Origin: Streptomyces californicus
Lineage (GTDB): Bacteria > Actinomycetota > Actinomycetes > Streptomycetales > Streptomycetaceae
Direction of reading: 5' to 3'
DNA: 64,000 bases
NCBI RefSeq assembly: GCF_000717645.1
Contig: NZ_JNZZ01000019.1
Coordinates: forward strand, 294,509-358,508
Part shown: positions 1-8,810 of the stretch, one piece after another
How positions within the stretch are numbered: position 1 is the first letter of the stretch
How the letters are laid out: every line of letters starts with the position of its first letter
Notes under the pieces: generated by a model
Database searches by the model: none
Told to the model about the DNA's origin: nothing
The model's input: only the letters and a program-made list of their open reading frames with translations
Translations under genes and position numbers: made by a program

Positions 1-1
1 C

Positions 2-382
2 TTCGGCATCCGGCCCGCCACCGTCATCAAGGGAGGCATGGCCGTGTACGCGCCGCTCGGCGACGCGGCGGCGGCGATCCCCACCACCCAGCCTGTCCTC
101 CTCCGGGCCACCGCCGCGGCCGCCGCGGCACCGCACCTCTCGGTCAGCTTCGTCTCCCCCCTCGCCCTCGACCACGGGCTGGCCGAACGGCTCGGCCTGG
201 TGCGGGAACTGGTCGCCGTACGGCCCACCCGCCACCTCACCAAGGCGGACCTGCCGAACAACACGGCGCTCCCGGCCATCGACGTGGACCCCGAGACCTT
301 CGCCATCCGCATCGACGGAGAACTCGTCGAACCCGCCCCCGCGTCCGAACTGCCGCTCGCCCAGCGGTACAGCATGTTCTGA
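2..382 (+). CDS. ureC: Urease subunit alpha, C-terminal part (cut by window start)
   Basis: This is the last 126 residues of the catalytic urease alpha subunit, which hydrolyses urea to ammonia and carbamate at a dinickel centre in the cytoplasm. The open frame starts at base 2, and the peptide has the family's terminal blocks: FGIRPATVIKGGM, MAVYAPLGDA, the LPNNTALPAIDVDPETF strand region and an ending close to the usual MAQRYFLF (here LAQRYSMF). The metal ligands lie upstream, outside the window. The stop codon overlaps the ureF start by one base, so the accessory genes are translationally coupled to it. The gene is partial only because the window begins inside it. Confidence 0.95.
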   Translation, partial: FGIRPATVIKGGMAVYAPLGDAAAAIPTTQPVLLRATAAAAAAPHLSVSFVSPLALDHGLAERLGLVRELVAVRPTRHLTKADLPNNTALPAIDVDPETFAIRIDGELVEPAPASELPLAQRYSMF

Positions 383-1047
383 TGGCGCGCCTCGCCCCGT
401 TCCTCCTCACTGACGGCCGTTTCCCGGTCGGCGCCCACACCTACAGCGCGGGCCTCGAACCCGCCGTCGCCGCCGGCCTCACCCGCGCCCGGATCCCCGC
501 GCTGCTGAAGGCCCGGCTGCACACCACCGTCGTCACCGAGACGGCCGCCGCCGTCCTCGCCCTCAGAGCCTCCCACCACGACCCCGTCGACCACGAACCC
601 GTCCAACAGGCCCTCGCCGCCCGCACACCGACCGCGCCCCTGCGCGACGCGTCCGCCGCGCTGGGCCGGGGCGTACACCGCCTCGCCCGACGCCTCGCCC
701 CCGACCACCCGGCCGTCACCGCCCTGGCACGGCTCCGGCCGCGCCCCCTGCGACCGATCGCCCTCGGGGCGCTCGCGGCCGTACTGGACGTGGGGGAGGA
801 GGCCCTGGCCCACGGCATCGTCTACGACGAACTGCAGACCATCGCCTCCGCGGCGCTCAAGCTGCTGCCCGGCGACCCCCTCGACTCGGTCGCGTGGATC
901 GTCGCCGTCGAGCCGGAGGCCGCCGCCGTCGTCGCCGAAGCCCTGGCTGTACGCACCCCCACCGACCTGCCCGCCCGCACCCCACCGCTCATCGAACGGT
1001 GGGCACTGGAACACGACCGACGCGAACGGAGACTCTTCCTTGCCTGA
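382..1047 (+). CDS. ureF: Urease accessory protein UreF
   Basis: This 221-residue all-helical accessory protein joins UreD and UreG on apo-urease and gates nickel and CO2 delivery to the active site. The N-terminus [19 protein letters not shown] is the UreF signature (usually D-x-x-F-P-x-G-x-x-x-x-S-x-G-L-E), and the length matches the family. ATG at 382 is chosen because it overlaps the ureC stop (TGATG). The 3' end overlaps ureG by 8 bases. Gene order and overlaps put it in one ureABC-FGD operon. No unusual features are seen. Confidence 0.95.
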   Translation: MARLAPFLLTDGRFPVGAHTYSAGLEPAVAAGLTRARIPALLKARLHTTVVTETAAAVLALRASHHDPVDHEPVQQALAARTPTAPLRDASAALGRGVHRLARRLAPDHPAVTALARLRPRPLRPIALGALAAVLDVGEEALAHGIVYDELQTIASAALKLLPGDPLDSVAWIVAVEPEAAAVVAEALAVRTPTDLPARTPPLIERWALEHDRRERRLFLA

Positions 1048-1792
1048 CAACGCAGCCGCCCAGCAGCCGACAGCGCCCGCCCAGGGCCCCAACGAGCACT
1101 ACCACCAGCCGCTCAACCAGCCGCGCGCCCTGCGCATCGGCGTCGCCGGACCCGTCGGCACCGGCAAGAGCTCCATCCTCGCCACCCTCTGCCGGGAGCT
1201 GGCCGGCGAACTCTCCATGGCCGTCGTCACCAACGACATCTACACCGACGAGGACGCCCGCTTCCTCCGCTCCGCCGGCGTCCTGCCCACCGAGCGCATC
1301 CGCGCCGTCGAGACGGGAGCCTGCCCCCACACCGCGATCCGCGACGACGTGAGCGCCAACCTCGACGCCGTCGAAGACCTCGAAGAGGCGTACGGGCCGC
1401 TGGACCTGGTCCTGATCGAGAGCGGCGGCGACAACCTCACCGCCACCTTCAGCCCCGCCCTCGCCGACGCCCAGCTCTTCAGCATCGACGTCGCGGGCGG
1501 CGGTGACGTCGCCCGCAAGGGCGGGCCGGGCATCACCGGCGCGGACCTCCTGGTCATCAACAAGACCGACCTGGCGCCCCATGTGGAGGTCGACGTGGCC
1601 GAGATGGTCGCCGACGCCGAACACGCCCGCGACGGCCTGCCCGTCCTCGCCCTGTCCAAGCACGACCCGGAGTCGATCGCCCGGCTGGCCGACTGGGTGA
1701 GGTCGGTGCTGGTACGTCACCGCTCCGGCACCCATGTCCCGGCCGACCCCGGACCCATGGCGCCCCACAGCCACGGCCACGACCACACGTGA
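1040..1792 (+). CDS. ureG: Urease accessory GTPase UreG
   Basis: UreG is the SIMIBI-class GTPase that powers nickel insertion into urease. Visible motifs are the P-loop GPVGTGKSS (about residues 37-45), the metal-binding Cys-Pro-His in [13 protein letters not shown], the ESGGDNL switch region and the NKTD guanine-specificity motif. The product is 250 residues, longer than the usual ~205-225, because of a 30-residue low-complexity N-terminus and a His-rich tail (HSHGHDH) that may hold nickel. The start is TTG at 1040, inside the ureF 3' end. A shorter start cannot be excluded, but none with a better context precedes the P-loop. The stop overlaps the ureD start. Confidence 0.94.
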   Translation: MPDNAAAQQPTAPAQGPNEHYHQPLNQPRALRIGVAGPVGTGKSSILATLCRELAGELSMAVVTNDIYTDEDARFLRSAGVLPTERIRAVETGACPHTAIRDDVSANLDAVEDLEEAYGPLDLVLIESGGDNLTATFSPALADAQLFSIDVAGGGDVARKGGPGITGADLLVINKTDLAPHVEVDVAEMVADAEHARDGLPVLALSKHDPESIARLADWVRSVLVRHRSGTHVPADPGPMAPHSHGHDHT

Positions 1793-2556
1793 GCGGCCCC
1801 ACCGCGGCCGGCGGACAGGCGGCCGAGCCCCACCATCCCGCCGTCGTCGCCGTGGAGCGGGACGCCTCGGGCCGTCACCTCGCCCGCGAGCTGACCCCCG
1901 GAGCGTTTCTCGCCCCCCGGCCCCTGCTGCCCTGCCCGGACCGCATGCGGATCGCGCTCGTCGGCACCCGGGCGGGCCTCCTGGCCGGCGACGACCTGCG
2001 GCTGCACATCACGGTCGGGCCGGGCGCCCGCCTCGAACTGGTCGAACCCTCCGGCCTGGTGGCGTACGACCACCGGGGCGGAGCGTCCGCCTGGCGGGCT
2101 GTCGTCCACATCGCGGCGGGGGGCCGGCTGGACTGGGACGGGCAGCCCTTCGTGATCGCGCACGGGGCCCGGGTCGACCGCACGACCGAGGTGACGCTCG
2201 CGCCCGGCGCCCGCATGCTCTGGCGCGACACCCTCGTCCTGGGGCGCTCCGGTGAACGCGGCGGCGCGGTGCGAGCCAGGACCCGGGCAGTGCACGACGG
2301 CCGGGAACTGCTCGTCGAGGACCTCGACCTGACCGACCCCGGTCTGCGCGAACTGCCCGGCGTCCTCGGACCGAACCGGGTCGTCGGCTCCGTCACCGCC
2401 CTCGGCGTCCGCCCGCCCGGACCGCCCCACCCCTACCGGACGGACCTCGCCGGCCCCGGGGCCCAGGTCCGGCTGGTGGACACCGGGGCGCCGGAGATGG
2501 AAGCGGACCTGTCAGCCCTGTACGAGCGGTGGCGTACGGAGACCGGACCCGGCTGA
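1789..2556 (+). CDS. ureD: Urease accessory protein UreD
   Basis: UreD (UreH) is the scaffold accessory protein that binds apo-urease first and forms the tunnel through which UreG-bound nickel passes. The 255-residue product has the family beta-helix features: a [27 protein letters not shown] block near residues 60-90, and [13 protein letters not shown] then ELLVEDLDL further on. GTG at 1789 is selected because it overlaps the ureG stop by four bases (GTGA). It is the last gene of the urease operon. The gene to its right is convergent and only 25 bases away, so any terminator must be compact. Confidence 0.92.
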   Translation: MSGPTAAGGQAAEPHHPAVVAVERDASGRHLARELTPGAFLAPRPLLPCPDRMRIALVGTRAGLLAGDDLRLHITVGPGARLELVEPSGLVAYDHRGGASAWRAVVHIAAGGRLDWDGQPFVIAHGARVDRTTEVTLAPGARMLWRDTLVLGRSGERGGAVRARTRAVHDGRELLVEDLDLTDPGLRELPGVLGPNRVVGSVTALGVRPPGPPHPYRTDLAGPGAQVRLVDTGAPEMEADLSALYERWRTETGPG

Positions 2557-2581
2557 CGTCCTCGCGGGGACCGGGCGCGGC

Positions 2582-3757
2582 TCACCGGCCGGCCCCCGAC
2601 GCCGTGGACGCCTCGGCGAAGGGGTCCGGTGTGGCCCCCGTCCACCGCCGCAGCACGGCCCGCCCGGTCTGCAACGTAGTTCCACCGGAGTCGACCGTTC
2701 CGGCTTCGGCCACGTAGAAGCGTCCGTCGTCCAGCGAGACCAGGCCGTACTGGCCCCCCGACTCGTACCCGTACACACCGGACGGGCCGTGGTGCAGACC
2801 GCGCGGAAGCAGGGAGACGATCCGGCCGGTCTCCGGGCGCGGCTGCCCGCGCACCACACCCCGGCGGGCCGGCTTCGACCCGTCCACCACATAGAGGGAG
2901 TAGTTGGGGAAGGCCGCCTTCCCGCCCCGGTAGACCGCCATCAGCCAGTTGCCGCTGTACCCGTCGTACTCCAGGTTCTGCACCCCGTACCGGGTGTTGC
3001 CGGTGTACACGAAGAACTTGCCGTCCGGGGAGCGGGGGCCGCTGGTGTGCGACGCGCCCTCGCCGAGCGGGCGCTCGTACCTCGCCCAGTCGCGCACGTC
3101 GTACTGGAGCAGCACCTGGTGGTCGTTGTCGGTGCGGGCGGTGTTGGCGTAGACCCCGTAGGCGACGGTGAGGCGGCTGCCCCCGCGCCCTTCGAGGTCG
3201 GGGCCGAAGGCGATCCCGTCGATCCCGCTGCAGCCGTAGCGGTGGTCGGCGGTGCCGGCGGTGTCGCCGTCGAAGACGCCGTCACCGTCCATGTCCGCGG
3301 TGTAGTCCCGCACGACCTCCCTCAGATGAACCGTGGAGACGACCCCGGCGGTCCGGGCGTCCATGTTCATCCGGGTGATCCGCGAACCGTCGAAGACCGC
3401 GATGTAGAACGCCTGGGCGGCCTTGTACTCCAGGGAGCCGTAGACCCGGCCGTCACGCGGGTCGACGTCCAGATCGCCCAGGTGCCCGGTGAACCCGGTC
3501 ACCGAGCCGACGGGCCGGCCCGCCAGATCGGTCTTCACCAGCAGATCGGTGAACGAGAAGTACATATGGCCCGTGCTCCGGTCGATCGCCGTGCCCTGGA
3601 GGTGTCCGGACTTCCAGGCCCCGCCGTCCACGGAGGCGGGCGGCGACGGCACACGGGCACGGGCATGGGCGCCGCCCCCGCCCGCGACGAAGAGGCCCGA
3701 CGCGACGACGGCGGACAGGAACAGGGCGAGGAAGCGGGCGTGTGGGCGGCTTCGCAT
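2582..3757 (-). CDS. Secreted beta-propeller-like protein, function unknown
   Basis: The 391-residue product begins with an export signal: MRSRPHAR, then a hydrophobic run (FLALFLSAVVASGLFVAGG) and an AHA-RA cleavage region near residue 33. The mature part is rich in blade-like strands (GHMYFSFTDLLVKTDLAGRPVGSV, GDLDVDPRDGRVYGSLEY, SLDDGRFYVAEAGTVDSGGT), suggesting a WD40/NHL-type propeller. A DMDGDGVFDGD segment around residues 155-165 resembles a calcium loop. No catalytic residues are recognisable. It is convergent with ureD and precedes a sugar-transport operon 48 bases away in the direction of that operon's transcription, so it could be read through from it. Function is not inferred. Confidence 0.75.
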   Translation of the reverse strand: MRSRPHARFLALFLSAVVASGLFVAGGGGAHARARVPSPPASVDGGAWKSGHLQGTAIDRSTGHMYFSFTDLLVKTDLAGRPVGSVTGFTGHLGDLDVDPRDGRVYGSLEYKAAQAFYIAVFDGSRITRMNMDARTAGVVSTVHLREVVRDYTADMDGDGVFDGDTAGTADHRYGCSGIDGIAFGPDLEGRGGSRLTVAYGVYANTARTDNDHQVLLQYDVRDWARYERPLGEGASHTSGPRSPDGKFFVYTGNTRYGVQNLEYDGYSGNWLMAVYRGGKAAFPNYSLYVVDGSKPARRGVVRGQPRPETGRIVSLLPRGLHHGPSGVYGYESGGQYGLVSLDDGRFYVAEAGTVDSGGTTLQTGRAVLRRWTGATPDPFAEASTASGAGR

Positions 3758-3805
3758 GAGGCCTCCGGGATCGTGGTGGTCCTGCGGTGGACGGTGCCTG
3801 GCGCC

Positions 3806-5065
3806 TCAGGCCCTGCCGTGCGAGACCCGCGACCGCCGGGCCACGGCGTCCAGCGACACCGCCAGCAGCAATACCCCGCCGGTGACCATGAAGCGGTACG
3901 CGGAGTCGAGATTCAGCAGAGTGAGGCCGCTGGAGATCGACTGAATGACGAGAACACCGAGCAGAGCCGCGAACGCGGAGCCCCGCCCGCCGAACAGACT
4001 GGTGCCTCCGATGACCGCAGCGGCGATCGCGTTGAGGTTGACGTCGCCGCCCCCACTGCTCTGATTGGCGGCCGCCAGGCGGGCGGCGGACAGCATCCCG
4101 CCGAGACAGGCGAGCGTCGCACAGAGCACGAACGCGGTGGTCAGGACCGCCCTCACCTTCACCCCCGCGCGCCGGGCGGCCTCCCTGCCGCCGCCGACCG
4201 CGTACATCGACCTGCCGAACGACGTGCGGGACAGGACGTAGTGCAGCGCCAGGACCAGGGCGAGGAAGAACACGAACATCCAGCCCACCCCGCGGTCCCG
4301 GTTCAGATACCAGACCGCAGCGCCGAGACCGGCCAGCAACGCCAGGCTCCGTCCGGCGAGGAACTGGCGGGAGGCGGCGTCCAGACCGGCCCGACGGCGC
4401 TCCCCGGCCCGCGCGGCGCCGGTCGCGTACAGCGCCGCCGCTCCCACGACGACCAGCGTGTACGCCGCCCACGGCGGAAGGAACTGGAGCTGCGCGAAGG
4501 TCACGAGACCCGAGTCGAAGGGCAGGTTGATCGACCCCTTCGGCCCCAGCAGCCACAACTGCACGCCGAGGAAGCCGAGCAGACCGCCGAGGGTGATGAC
4601 GAAACTGGGCACCCCGATCCGGTGGTGGACCTGGGCGTAGAGCCAGCCGATCACCCCCGCCAGCGCCAGGGCGGCTCCAGCGGCGACCCAGGCCGGCAGC
4701 CCCCGGTCCACGAAGAGGACGGCCAGCACGGCTGCCCCGAGCCCGCTGACCGAGCCGACCGACAGGTCGATCTGGCCGACGAGCAGGACGCAGACGACGC
4801 CCAGCGCGATGATGCCGGAGGGCACGCTCTCCAGGGCGAGGTTCGTGAGATTGGCGCTCGACAGGAACACCGGATTGAGGATCTGCATCACGACCCAGAT
4901 CACGACGAGCCCGGCGAGGACGGGCAGCAGGCCGAGTTCGCCGCCGCGCAGCCGTCCGGACACCGCCCGCCGGCGGTCGCGCACCGCCCCGGAACCCCGC
5001 CCCGGCACCTTGCGCGCCCCACCCCCGGCTCCGTCCTGGTCCGCGGCAACGGCCGGTTTTGTCAT
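3806..5065 (-). CDS. Sugar ABC transporter permease (RbsC/XylH family)
   Basis: This 419-residue inner-membrane permease belongs to the branched RbsC/XylH/AraH family, with about ten hydrophobic segments after a charged ~45-residue cytoplasmic N-terminus. The family block NLTNLALESVPSGIIALGVVCVLLVGQIDLSVGS is present, with the conserved E-S-x-P and G-x-I-D-L-S-V-G elements, as is the later NLNAIAAAVIGGTSLFGGRGS block, which contacts the ATPase. Its ATG overlaps the stop of the ATPase gene by four bases (ATGA), so the two are coupled. The preceding genes encode the matching ATPase and binding protein. The transported sugar cannot be read from the sequence; a pentose or polyol is plausible from the kinases in the locus. 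Confidence 0.9.
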   Translation of the reverse strand: MTKPAVAADQDGAGGGARKVPGRGSGAVRDRRRAVSGRLRGGELGLLPVLAGLVVIWVVMQILNPVFLSSANLTNLALESVPSGIIALGVVCVLLVGQIDLSVGSVSGLGAAVLAVLFVDRGLPAWVAAGAALALAGVIGWLYAQVHHRIGVPSFVITLGGLLGFLGVQLWLLGPKGSINLPFDSGLVTFAQLQFLPPWAAYTLVVVGAAALYATGAARAGERRRAGLDAASRQFLAGRSLALLAGLGAAVWYLNRDRGVGWMFVFFLALVLALHYVLSRTSFGRSMYAVGGGREAARRAGVKVRAVLTTAFVLCATLACLGGMLSAARLAAANQSSGGGDVNLNAIAAAVIGGTSLFGGRGSAFAALLGVLVIQSISSGLTLLNLDSAYRFMVTGGVLLLAVSLDAVARRSRVSHGRA

Positions 5066-5928
5066 GACGCCTCCCCCTCACGCGTCGCCTCCGCCGTACC
5101 GGCCGCGCTCCCGCCCCGGCTCCGTCCGGGGCGGCGGACGACCAGGTCGTCCGTGGCCCCCGTGATGGCCGCCACCAGGTCCGCCGCCGTCGTCCCGACG
5201 GCGTCGAAGACCCCGTTGTTGCGGCCGAGCCGCAGGACGGCCACGGTGTCCGCGACCGCCCGCACGTCGGCCATGTCGTGGCTGACCATGAGGATGCCGA
5301 GGCCCCGCTCCCTCAGCCGCTCGATCAGACGGAGCACCTCCGCGGTCTGGGCCACGCCCAGCGCGGCGGTCGGCTCGTCGAGGATGATCACCTTGGGATC
5401 GCCCAGCAGGCTCCGCGCGATCGCCACGGTCTGCCGCTGGCCGCCGGAGAGCGCCGCCACCGGGGTGCGCACCGAGGGGATCTTCGCCGACAACTCCCCG
5501 AGCAGGGCGCGCGAGCGGACCTCCATGGCCACCTCGTCGAGCCGCAGCCTCCGCATCTCCCGGCCGAGGAACAGGTTCTCCACCACGTTCAGGTTCTCGC
5601 ACAGGGCGAGGTCCTGGAACACCGTCGCGATGCCGAGCCGCTGGGCGGCACCGGGGGAGGGGACCGTGACCGCCCTGCCGTCGAACCGAACCGTTCCGGC
5701 GTCGGGCCGGTGCACTCCGGAGAGCACCTTGACGAGGGTGGACTTGCCCGCGCCGTTGTCGCCCACGAGGGCGACGACCTCTCCGGCGGCGACGTCGAGA
5801 GCGACATCGGTGAGCGCGGCGACGGCGCCGAACGACTTGCTGATCCCGCGCAGCGAGAGCAGCGGCTCACGGGGCGTTGCGCGGACGGAGGGCGCCCCCG
5901 GCGGGGAGGGTGAGGACTCAGCGGACAT
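5062..5928 (-). CDS. Sugar ABC transporter ATPase, single-domain (FrcA/XylG-like)
   Basis: This cytoplasmic ATPase of an Rbs/Xyl-type sugar importer has Walker A GDNGAGKST (about residues 56-64), the Q-loop FQDL, the signature ALSGGQRQ, Walker B VIILDEPTAAL and the H-loop VSHD. It is 288 residues with one nucleotide-binding domain, unlike ~500-residue RbsA proteins with two. FrcA-type importers have the same single-domain form and presumably dimerise. The start at 5928 (ATG, MSAESS) gives a short tail before the ABC fold; the frame stays open upstream, but those codons do not resemble the family. It lies 92 bases downstream of the binding-protein gene and overlaps the permease start. Confidence 0.91.
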   Translation of the reverse strand: MSAESSPSPPGAPSVRATPREPLLSLRGISKSFGAVAALTDVALDVAAGEVVALVGDNGAGKSTLVKVLSGVHRPDAGTVRFDGRAVTVPSPGAAQRLGIATVFQDLALCENLNVVENLFLGREMRRLRLDEVAMEVRSRALLGELSAKIPSVRTPVAALSGGQRQTVAIARSLLGDPKVIILDEPTAALGVAQTAEVLRLIERLRERGLGILMVSHDMADVRAVADTVAVLRLGRNNGVFDAVGTTAADLVAAITGATDDLVVRRPGRSRGGSAAGTAEATREGEAS

Positions 5929-6020
5929 GACCGGCCTTCCACGGGGCGGGCTGGGGAGGATGCGGTCCGCGAACGTCCCCCGCACCGAGGGGCGTTCGGC
6001 GGATGTGGACCTGACGCTCC

Positions 6021-7103
6021 CTAACCGACGCCGGCCTCGGCGCAGGCGGCGGCGTACGTCGCCGTGCACACCTCGGAGGTCTTGAGCGGCTTCCCGTCGC
6101 CCACCAGGACCTCCCCGATGTTCTCGCGGGTGACCACGGTCGGAGTGAAGAGCTCGGACGGGGTGCCGAAGAGCGTGGTCCTGCCCCGGGGCTTCTCCCC
6201 CCGGGCGAAGGCGTGGGCCGCGGTGGCCGCGGCTTCCGCGACGGTCCTGATCGGCTTCGAGATGGTGTTGTACTGATCGCCCTTGATGATCCGCTGGGCG
6301 GCGGCGAGTTCGGCGTCGTTCCCGGTGACCGGCGGCACCTCGACGCCCGCGGCCTTGAAGGCGGCGACGGAACCGCCGCCCGTGCCGTCGTTGGCGGCGA
6401 CCACCCCGGCGATCCTCCCCGGGAACTTGCTGATCTGGCCGCTGACCCAGCTCTGCGCCTTCCCCGGCTCCCAGGCGGGCGTGTCGTACTCCGCGAGCAG
6501 CGCGAAACCGCTGGAGTCGACTGCGCTGTGGACGCCCTTCTTGATCAGCCCCGCCGCCGCGTCGGTCGGTGAGCCGTTGACCTGAAGGAGGCCGCCCTTC
6601 GCCTTGGTCGCCCTCAGGTGCTCCACCAGGGAGGCTCCGATCATGGCTCCGATCTTCTCGTTGTCGAAGGAGACGTAGTAATCGGCCTTGACCGCCGGTA
6701 TCGGCCGGTCGTACGCGATGACCGGCACTCCACGCCCTTGGGCCGTACGCACCGTGCTCGCCGCCGCGGCGGAGTCCACCGGGTCGATCACGATGACGTC
6801 GGCACCCTGCGCCAGAGCGGAGTCGGCCTGCTGCTGTTGCTTCGCGGCGTCGCCGCCCGCGTTCTGGTACAGCACCTCGCAACCACCGCAGAGGTCCCGC
6901 ACCTTGGCCTTGAAGAGGGGCGCGTCGTACAGCTCGTACCGGGTGGAGGCGATATCGGGCATCAGGAACGCGATCTTCGCGTCCCGCGACGATCCGCCGC
7001 CGCTCGATCCGCCCGGCGCCTTCGTCGTGCAGGCGGCGGCGGAGACGATCACCGCCATCGTGGACAGGGCCGCGGCAAGTGATCTGACAGAGCGTGGGGT
7101 CAC
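6021..7103 (-). CDS. Sugar ABC transporter substrate-binding lipoprotein (XylF/RbsB type)
   Basis: This 360-residue periplasmic-binding-protein-fold lipoprotein has an N-terminal signal ending in a lipobox with the acylated Cys at about residue 25 (SAAAC-TTK). A Gly/Ser linker follows, then the two-lobed type 1 sugar-binding fold (KIAFLMPDIASTRYE, QGADVIVIDPVDSAAAA, GVPVIAYDRPI, VVAANDGTGGGSVAAFKAAG, PVTGNDAE). The YDRP and AANDG motifs are closest to xylose/ribose-binding proteins. It should deliver sugar to the permease/ATPase pair downstream. Two palindromic operator-like sites lie just upstream (7142-7199), so it can be transcribed from its own regulated promoter as well as from the kinase upstream. 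Confidence 0.91.
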   Translation of the reverse strand: MTPRSVRSLAAALSTMAVIVSAAACTTKAPGGSSGGGSSRDAKIAFLMPDIASTRYELYDAPLFKAKVRDLCGGCEVLYQNAGGDAAKQQQQADSALAQGADVIVIDPVDSAAAASTVRTAQGRGVPVIAYDRPIPAVKADYYVSFDNEKIGAMIGASLVEHLRATKAKGGLLQVNGSPTDAAAGLIKKGVHSAVDSSGFALLAEYDTPAWEPGKAQSWVSGQISKFPGRIAGVVAANDGTGGGSVAAFKAAGVEVPPVTGNDAELAAAQRIIKGDQYNTISKPIRTVAEAAATAAHAFARGEKPRGRTTLFGTPSELFTPTVVTRENIGEVLVGDGKPLKTSEVCTATYAAACAEAGVG

Positions 7104-7141
7104 TGGAATCTCCCGGTCTTCAGGCGGAGAGAGCCCTCCTC

Positions 7142-7199
7142 CGCCTCAAATTAACAGCGACCGTGTTAGGAGTGTCAATGGTCCTGTCACAAGTAACAG
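7142..7199. promoter_or_regulatory. Two operator-like palindromes upstream of the sugar ABC operon
   Basis: The site at 7184-7199 reads CTGTCACAAGTAACAG, an imperfect palindrome. A second at 7142-7157 has the right half only, ending AAATTAACAG. Both fit the CTGTTA-N4-TAACAG consensus derived from the sites at 9940-9975, in the same locus as a DeoR-type regulator gene (10734-11507). The position, 40-95 bases before the binding-protein start, suits repression of the transport genes. Assignment to that regulator is inference. Confidence 0.55.
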
Positions 7200-7223
7200 G
7201 AGGCGCGGGCCAGGGAGCCCCGG

Positions 7224-8681
7224 CTACCGCGCCCGGCCGCCCCACCCGGCCCGAGCCGTCGTCAACTCGGCCCGGTAGCGCGCGTATCCGTCCTCGTACA
7301 GCGCCCGCAGGTCCGCACGCGGTTCGACCACCCGGTGGCGCCCCTGCGTCGCCCGGTACCCCGGGTCCAGCGACGCCCTGGCGACCGTCACCACGCCGAG
7401 CGCCCCGACCTGCTCCTCCGACGGGATGCGGACCGGCCGGCCGAGCACGTCCGCCATCAGCCGGGCCCACATCACCGACCGCGTGCCACCGCCGCACAGG
7501 GCGAGGGTGCCGCTCAGCCCCGCCGTGTCCAGGCAGTGCCGGGCCGCGTAGCCGATGGCCTCGCAGACGGCGCGCACCGCGTCCGCCCGCCCGGTCGCCA
7601 GGCTGAGCCCGTCGAGCCTGCCCCGGGCCGACGGCTCGACGAAGGGAGCCCGCTCGCCCGCCTCCGAGAGGAAGGGCAGAGCGCGCGCCCCCCGGGCGCC
7701 GGGCGGGCTCTCGGTGAGCAGGGCGTCCACGTCGGCGGTGGTCGCGCCGACCAGGGCGAGCACCCACTCCAGCGCCGCCGTCCCCACCATGGCGGGCATG
7801 GCGCGCAGCCACCGGCAGGGGTCAGGCGTGCACAGCCACATCCCGGCCGGCTCGGCCGCCGGGTCCAGATCCACCCGGTCCGTGAGCACCTGGCTCGCGA
7901 GCGTCGTGCCGAGGATGAGGACCCCGTCGCCCACCTCGCGCACCCCGCTGCCGATCGCACAGGCCGGCAGGTCGTACGGCCCCGCCACGACGGGCAGCCC
8001 CTCCGGCAGCCCCAGCAGCCCGGCGCCCCGCCCGTCCAGCCCGAGCACCGTCCCGGGAGCGGCGGGAGCCGGCAGCAACTCGGCACGGCCCTCCACCCCG
8101 CACGCCGCCAGCGCCTCGGGGGCGTAGCGGCGGGTACGCGGGTCCAGGAACGGCAACGTCGCGTCGGAGGCATCCAGACAGACCCGGCCGGTGAGGTGCT
8201 GGGCCACGGCGTCCACGCAGTACCCGGCGACGGCCGCCCGGTCCAGCGCCTCGGGCTCGTGCTCCTGGAGCCAGTGCAGCAGCGGGCCGTGACACCCCGG
8301 GAACATGCCGGAACCGGTGTGCGCGTACGCGGCCCCGACCGTGCCGTCCGCCAGCCACCGCGTCACCAGCTCCGCGGCCCGCGCGTCCATCCAGGAGATC
8401 GCCGGCCGCACCGGGCGGCCCCGCTCGTCCCGCAGCCACAGACCGTCCCCCTGCCCGGTGAGCGCCACCGCGTCCGGCATCCCGCCGATCGCTCCGGCGA
8501 CCTCCCGCACCACCTCCCCGACACCGGCCACGACGTCGTCCAGGTCCTGCTCGACCCGCCCGCCCGACAGCATCGCGACGTGCGAGCGGCGGACGGCGGC
8601 GGCTCGCGCACCACCCTCTTCGTCGAACGCCACGGCCTTGGTGACCGACGTCCCGATGTCCACACCGATGATGGTGCCCAC
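7224..8681 (-). CDS. FGGY-family carbohydrate kinase (xylulokinase-like)
   Basis: This 485-residue sugar kinase of the FGGY/ASKHA superfamily phosphorylates a ketose or polyol after uptake. It starts with the phosphate-binding loop IGVDIGTSVTKAVAFDEEG, has the substrate-site segment PAISWMDARA, and near residues 380-395 carries the second phosphate motif LALCGGGTRSVMWARLMADVLGRPV. Length and motifs fit xylulokinase-like enzymes, but substrate specificity in this family cannot be read reliably. The start is GTG at 8681. It is the second gene of the leftward unit, between the hydroxyacid dehydrogenase and the binding protein. A second, divergent FGGY kinase lies at 11634. Confidence 0.88.
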   Translation of the reverse strand: MGTIIGVDIGTSVTKAVAFDEEGGARAAAVRRSHVAMLSGGRVEQDLDDVVAGVGEVVREVAGAIGGMPDAVALTGQGDGLWLRDERGRPVRPAISWMDARAAELVTRWLADGTVGAAYAHTGSGMFPGCHGPLLHWLQEHEPEALDRAAVAGYCVDAVAQHLTGRVCLDASDATLPFLDPRTRRYAPEALAACGVEGRAELLPAPAAPGTVLGLDGRGAGLLGLPEGLPVVAGPYDLPACAIGSGVREVGDGVLILGTTLASQVLTDRVDLDPAAEPAGMWLCTPDPCRWLRAMPAMVGTAALEWVLALVGATTADVDALLTESPPGARGARALPFLSEAGERAPFVEPSARGRLDGLSLATGRADAVRAVCEAIGYAARHCLDTAGLSGTLALCGGGTRSVMWARLMADVLGRPVRIPSEEQVGALGVVTVARASLDPGYRATQGRHRVVEPRADLRALYEDGYARYRAELTTARAGWGGRAR

Positions 8682-8744
8682 GCCTGTGCCTCCCGTATGA
8701 GCCGAGGGATTCCCGGCCGCCGACTGCCGCCGGCAGGACCGGTC

Positions 8745-8810
8745 GGCCGTTCGAGGGGGTGCTCGACCGTCCCGCCCGCGCGGAACGGTCAGACACCCCC
8801 TCGGACGGCC
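8745..8810 (-). terminator. Nested hairpin at the end of the dehydrogenase gene
   Basis: Arms at 8745-8761 and 8794-8810 pair over 17 bases with one mismatch. An inner stem, GACCGT/ACGGTC, forms at 8765-8770 and 8785-8790. The structure spans the dehydrogenase stop codon, so it may weaken read-through into the kinase rather than stop it. There is no U-tract, as is common in Streptomyces terminators. Confidence 0.5.

Noticed and set aside
2789..6085. A 1098-codon open frame on the plus strand
   Set aside because: It is antisense to the propeller, permease and ATPase genes, which carry full family motifs. Its composition (Arg, Gly, Pro, Ala-rich) is that of a GC-rich shadow frame.
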